DNA from: CFX2 sp014338005
GTDB taxonomy: Bacteria > Chloroflexota > Anaerolineae > Aggregatilineales > Phototrophicaceae
Assembly: GCA_030263555.1 (NCBI GenBank)
Contig: SZPE01000002.1
Span: 1-64,000 of the forward strand
Direction: 5' to 3'
DNA length: 64,000 nt
Numbering within the stretch: the stretch's first letter is position 1; every line of letters begins with the position of its first letter. The position numbers and the translations under genes are program-made. This document shows positions 61,173-64,000 of this stretch, in pieces. The notes under the pieces were generated by a model, which had not been told where the DNA came from, searched no databases, and saw nothing but the letters and a program-made list of their open reading frames with translations.

Positions 61173-62621
61173 ATGCAAACCATCCTGGCCTGGCTTCTCG
61201 TCGCGCTCGTCCTGGCGGCGGCTTATCCCTGGGCGGCCTGGCTGGTGGGACGCAGCCCGCGCCCGCCCGATTTCTGGCTGGCAATTCTGCTGGCGCTGGC
61301 GCTCGGCCCCGCCGCGCTGACGCTGCTGATGTTCTGGCTGGCGCTCCTGGGTTTCCGGTTGGAACTGTGGACAATCACCCTGCCCTACTTCGCCCTGATG
61401 CTGCCGGGTTATCTGCTGTGGCGGCGGCAGGGGCCGCGCATCGTCTGGCCGGTGCTGCCGGCTTCCTGGTTGGAACGGCTGGCGCTGCTGGCGCTGGCGC
61501 TGGTGGGCGGCGCAGTGCTGTTCAACGCGGCCTACTGGCCGTTTTACCGCGACGACGCGATTGCCATTTACGCCCGCTACGCCCGCATCATGACGGAAAC
61601 CGGGACGCTCGTCCCGTTCGCCGGGCGCGATGATGCCTTTTATCAGGCCTATCCGATACATATCCCGCTGGCCTATACCTACGTCTATCTGGCTTCTGGC
61701 TGGCTCAACGAATATCTGGCGCGCGTGATTCCGGCCCTGTTCAGCCTGGGCTGCATCCCCGCCGTTTACGTCCTGGGCAAAAACCTGTTTAACCCGCTGG
61801 CCGGCTGGCTCGGCGCGCTGCTGCTGGCGCTGGCGCCGACCTTCGCGCGCTGGGCATCGTCCGGTTATGTAGACCTGCCGATGGCTTTCGCCTATACGCT
61901 GGCGGCGGTTTTTGCCTGGCGTTTATGGTCGGACGGCCACATGATAGACGCGCTGCTGGCCGGCCTGATGATGGGGCTGGCCGCCTGGACGAAAAATGCC
62001 GCCCTGCTGGGTGCGGCTTTTCTGGCGGTCTGGCTGGCTTACGGCTGGCTGCGGCGGCGCTTCAGCCTTAAAACCGTGCTGGCGGCGCTGCTGGCTTGCG
62101 CGCTTGTGGCCGCGCCCTGGTACGCCCGCAACTGGGCCGAAGCCCGGCTTTTCGTCCCGCCGACCGCCTGGACTGACCAGGCCGCGCCGACGCTTAACAA
62201 CCTGCTGATACTCATCACCCTGGGGGACAACTTCGGTCTGCCGGGGTGGCTGATGCTCGGCGGCGTGTTTTACGGGCTGTGGGTCGCACTGCGGCGCGGG
62301 CGGCAGTCCCCCGAAATGCTCCTGCTGCTGTTATGGACGCTGCCGTTTTTTGCGGTCTGGTGGCTGCTGGTCAGCTACGACCCGCGTTTTATCCTCCTGT
62401 TTTTGCCACCACTGGCGGCGCTGGGCGGCGGATGGCTGGCCGCAGTCTGGAATCACAGCCCGCAGCGGCGGCTGAGGCCGTTCATTCCTCTACTCATCGC
62501 CTTGATGCTGGCGCTGGCGGCCTATAACGCCTGGATCGGCGTGGACTACAAGCAGGCCATCCTCAGCAATCCGCTGATGGGGGACGCCGAAAAACATGAA
62601 ATCGTCCTGAGCGGCAGGTAG
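61173..62621 (+). CDS. GT39-like membrane glycosyltransferase candidate
   Basis: With ATG at 61173 the protein is 482 aa and polytopic from its first residues. After four N-terminal spans, an external loop carries AYWPFYRDDAIAIYARYARIM (Asp-Asp in the GT-C metal position) and YPIHIPLAYTYVYL. The central spans include GWLGALLLALAPTFARWASSGYVDLP split by a turn, and the last spans end in a short tail DYKQAILSNPLMG. No C-terminal beta-sandwich is present, unlike its neighbours. It is convergent with the GNAT gene, four bases apart. Confidence 0.8.
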   Translation: MQTILAWLLVALVLAAAYPWAAWLVGRSPRPPDFWLAILLALALGPAALTLLMFWLALLGFRLELWTITLPYFALMLPGYLLWRRQGPRIVWPVLPASWLERLALLALALVGGAVLFNAAYWPFYRDDAIAIYARYARIMTETGTLVPFAGRDDAFYQAYPIHIPLAYTYVYLASGWLNEYLARVIPALFSLGCIPAVYVLGKNLFNPLAGWLGALLLALAPTFARWASSGYVDLPMAFAYTLAAVFAWRLWSDGHMIDALLAGLMMGLAAWTKNAALLGAAFLAVWLAYGWLRRRFSLKTVLAALLACALVAAPWYARNWAEARLFVPPTAWTDQAAPTLNNLLILITLGDNFGLPGWLMLGGVFYGLWVALRRGRQSPEMLLLLLWTLPFFAVWWLLVSYDPRFILLFLPPLAALGGGWLAAVWNHSPQRRLRPFIPLLIALMLALAAYNAWIGVDYKQAILSNPLMGDAEKHEIVLSGR

Positions 62622-62625
62622 CGTC

Positions 62626-63354
62626 TTATTCGTCGAACCACCTGTGAAACGTATATTCCGCATGGGATGGCTCAAAACCCAGCCGCGTCCAGACCTTCTG
62701 TGACGGCACGTTCGTCACCTGGGTGGACATCAGCATATGGTGTACACCGCGTTCTTGCAGCCAGTGCAGCGCGCCGGCCATCAAAGCCCGGCCAATCCCC
62801 TGCCCCTGCGCCTCCGGGTCTACGGCGTACAGCGGCCCTTCGCCTTGCGCGCCGTTCAGCCGCAGCGTAATAAACCCGGCGATCTGGCCGTTAGGCGCGG
62901 CAACCAGCACTTCATCGGCCACCTGGCGCGAAAGGCACGAGCGATAGGCCCAGGACTCGTAAACCGCGTCGCAGGCCGCCCGGTCCAGCCGTTCGTCGGC
63001 GTGGTAGTGGCCGTTGTAGGCGCGGAAAGCCCGCCCCGCAAGCACCCGAATCGCCTCCGCTTCGCCGGCATCGGCAGGCCGCACGCCGTTCGAGACGGGT
63101 GGAAGCGGCTGTGTCAGATCGCGCGAATAATACAGCAGCGTATCCATCAGCCGGAAGCCCTGCGCCTCCATCATCTGCGCCGCCCGTAGTTCCGAAACCG
63201 CGCAGCGCGCGACCAGGAACATCACTTTTTCCTGCCGGCAAAAGGCCAGCACATCGGGCAGGCGCTCCGCCGTCACCCCTGAAGCGCGCGCCGTGCGAAC
63301 CCCCCAGCGTTCCTCATCAATCGCCGACAGTGAAATTAGCAGCCCGCCGGTCAT
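62626..63354 (-). CDS. WecD-like GNAT acyltransferase
   Basis: The 242-aa protein has an N-terminal region seen in dTDP-fucosamine acetyltransferase (WecD) relatives (a CAVSELRAAQMMEAQGFRLMDTLL stretch split here, then YYSRDL), followed by a C-terminal GNAT domain with LYAVDPEAQGQGIGRALM, the acetyl-CoA pyrophosphate loop (Q-G-x-G-I-G-R). The end NVPSQKVWTRLGFEPSHAEYTFH is also typical. It likely N-acylates an amino sugar of a surface glycan. Its ATG overlaps the GT2 stop as ATGA. Confidence 0.85.
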   Translation of the reverse strand: MTGGLLISLSAIDEERWGVRTARASGVTAERLPDVLAFCRQEKVMFLVARCAVSELRAAQMMEAQGFRLMDTLLYYSRDLTQPLPPVSNGVRPADAGEAEAIRVLAGRAFRAYNGHYHADERLDRAACDAVYESWAYRSCLSRQVADEVLVAAPNGQIAGFITLRLNGAQGEGPLYAVDPEAQGQGIGRALMAGALHWLQERGVHHMLMSTQVTNVPSQKVWTRLGFEPSHAEYTFHRWFDE

Positions 63355-64000
63355 GAAGCGGTTTCCCTTTCCATTTCGGCCTGCGGCTGGTATTCAACCA
63401 CCTCGCGCACGACGCTGGACGGCTGCCCCATGATACGGACGTGCATCCGCGCCAGATATTCCCCCATGATGCCGAGCGCGAAAAGCTGCGCCCCGGAAAA
63501 AACGGCGATCGTGGAGGCCAGGAACGGAAAACCCGCCGGGGCGGCGTTTTCGATCAGCGCCCGCCCGATGACGTACACCAGCACGATGACGCCGAACATC
63601 GTCAGCGCGAATCCGACCAGGCTGGCGATTTGCAGCGGCAGGATGCTGAAGCCGGTCATCATGTTTAGCGCATGTGTCACCAGCTTGCGGAGCGTGTAAT
63701 TAGAAATGCCCAGCTTGCGCGGATCGTGCCGGACGGGGATGGCCGCGAAACGTTTGGTTCCCCAGGTCAGCAGTACATCAATCGAAACATACGGACTCTG
63801 GTAATTGGCGAAAGCATCCCGAAGCTGCGTGCGAAACACCCGAAAGGCGCTCACGCTGCGGGCCACATCCACGCCCATCGCGCTTTGCAGCGCGATTTTC
63901 GTCACCTGAGAAGCCATGTCGCGGAAGAAACCATGCTGCTCATGGTGCGGCGTGCCGTACACCGCGTCGTACCCTTCGGCCAGTTTATCAAGCAAACGCC
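63351..64000 (-). CDS. GT2 polyprenyl-phosphate glycosyltransferase (DPM1/GtrB/ArnC-like), N-terminus outside window
   Basis: Only the C-terminal 216 residues are inside; the frame is open to the window edge. It has the MDVARSVSAFRVFRTQLRDAF-type helix (split by the acceptor region), the RKLGISNYTLRKL motif, two spans (about the last 95 to 30 residues), and LFALGIMGEYLARMH, a hallmark of GtrB/ArnC proteins. Such enzymes make polyprenyl-phosphate sugars, the lipid donors used by GT-C enzymes such as the neighbours. Confidence 0.88.
   Translation of the reverse strand, partial: RLLDKLAEGYDAVYGTPHHEQHGFFRDMASQVTKIALQSAMGVDVARSVSAFRVFRTQLRDAFANYQSPYVSIDVLLTWGTKRFAAIPVRHDPRKLGISNYTLRKLVTHALNMMTGFSILPLQIASLVGFALTMFGVIVLVYVIGRALIENAAPAGFPFLASTIAVFSGAQLFALGIMGEYLARMHVRIMGQPSSVVREVVEYQPQAEMERETAS

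Overview
The window is a GC-rich, gene-dense bacterial chromosome segment, most likely from Chloroflexota (Anaerolineae or a relative). That placement is an inference from gene content: many giant multi-membrane GT-C glycosyltransferase-like proteins, DUF2298 (Chlor_Arch_YYY) proteins, an Agl23-like (TIGR03663-type) protein and a PTPS-related membrane protein sit beside ordinary bacterial housekeeping genes. No phage, insertion sequence or CRISPR array is visible.

Region 1 (1-11,100): the 3' part of a secreted GH16-like/FN3-like protein and era read rightward. A leftward core operon then runs nusA, ylxR, infB, rbfA, nrnA, a YedF-like DsrE-family gene, truB, ribF. It is the familiar nusA-infB cluster without rimP in front, with one extra sulfur-carrier-like gene inserted behind a terminator-like hairpin.

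Region 2 (11,390-32,250): a leftward run of ten genes, about 21 kb, closely spaced and possibly one operon. In transcription order: UPF0104/AglD-like flippase-type protein, GT4 glycosyltransferase, SAM methyltransferase, GT39-like protein, a 1751-aa GT39-DUF2298 fusion, a stand-alone DUF2298 protein, another GT39-like protein, ECF sigma factor, zinc-finger anti-sigma factor, and a 1331-aa Agl23-like membrane protein fused to an NHL beta-propeller. The set looks like a surface glycan or glycoprotein assembly locus with its own envelope-sensing regulator. Substrates cannot be read from sequence.

Region 3 (32,250-33,760): tRNA-Gly(CCC) behind a perfect consensus promoter, then repeat debris, a decayed formylglycine-generating-enzyme-like pseudogene and a 59-codon membrane protein gene.

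Region 4 (34,000-47,600): metabolic and housekeeping genes: a tandem, eukaryote-like phosphofructokinase with a catalytically degenerate second half, ribosomal protein L25/CTC, gyrA, a TPR protein, a penicillin-acylase-family hydrolase, two uncharacterised membrane proteins, birA, a HIT hydrolase and a thiolase.

Region 5 (47,600-64,000): a second envelope-glycan region with five more GT-C-like proteins, a heterodimeric ABC exporter with one degenerate ATP site, a 2-hydroxyacid dehydrogenase, a WecD-like GNAT and a GT2 glycosyltransferase cut by the window edge. Four of the GT-C proteins end in one or two copies of what looks like the same beta-sandwich module, which I do not recognise as a named family.

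A GC-rich dispersed repeat (CCTCACCC...CCTCTCC type) occurs at least four times. Two copies are in frame inside otherwise intact membrane-protein genes, one is at the break point of the pseudogene, and one is in the gyrA leader.
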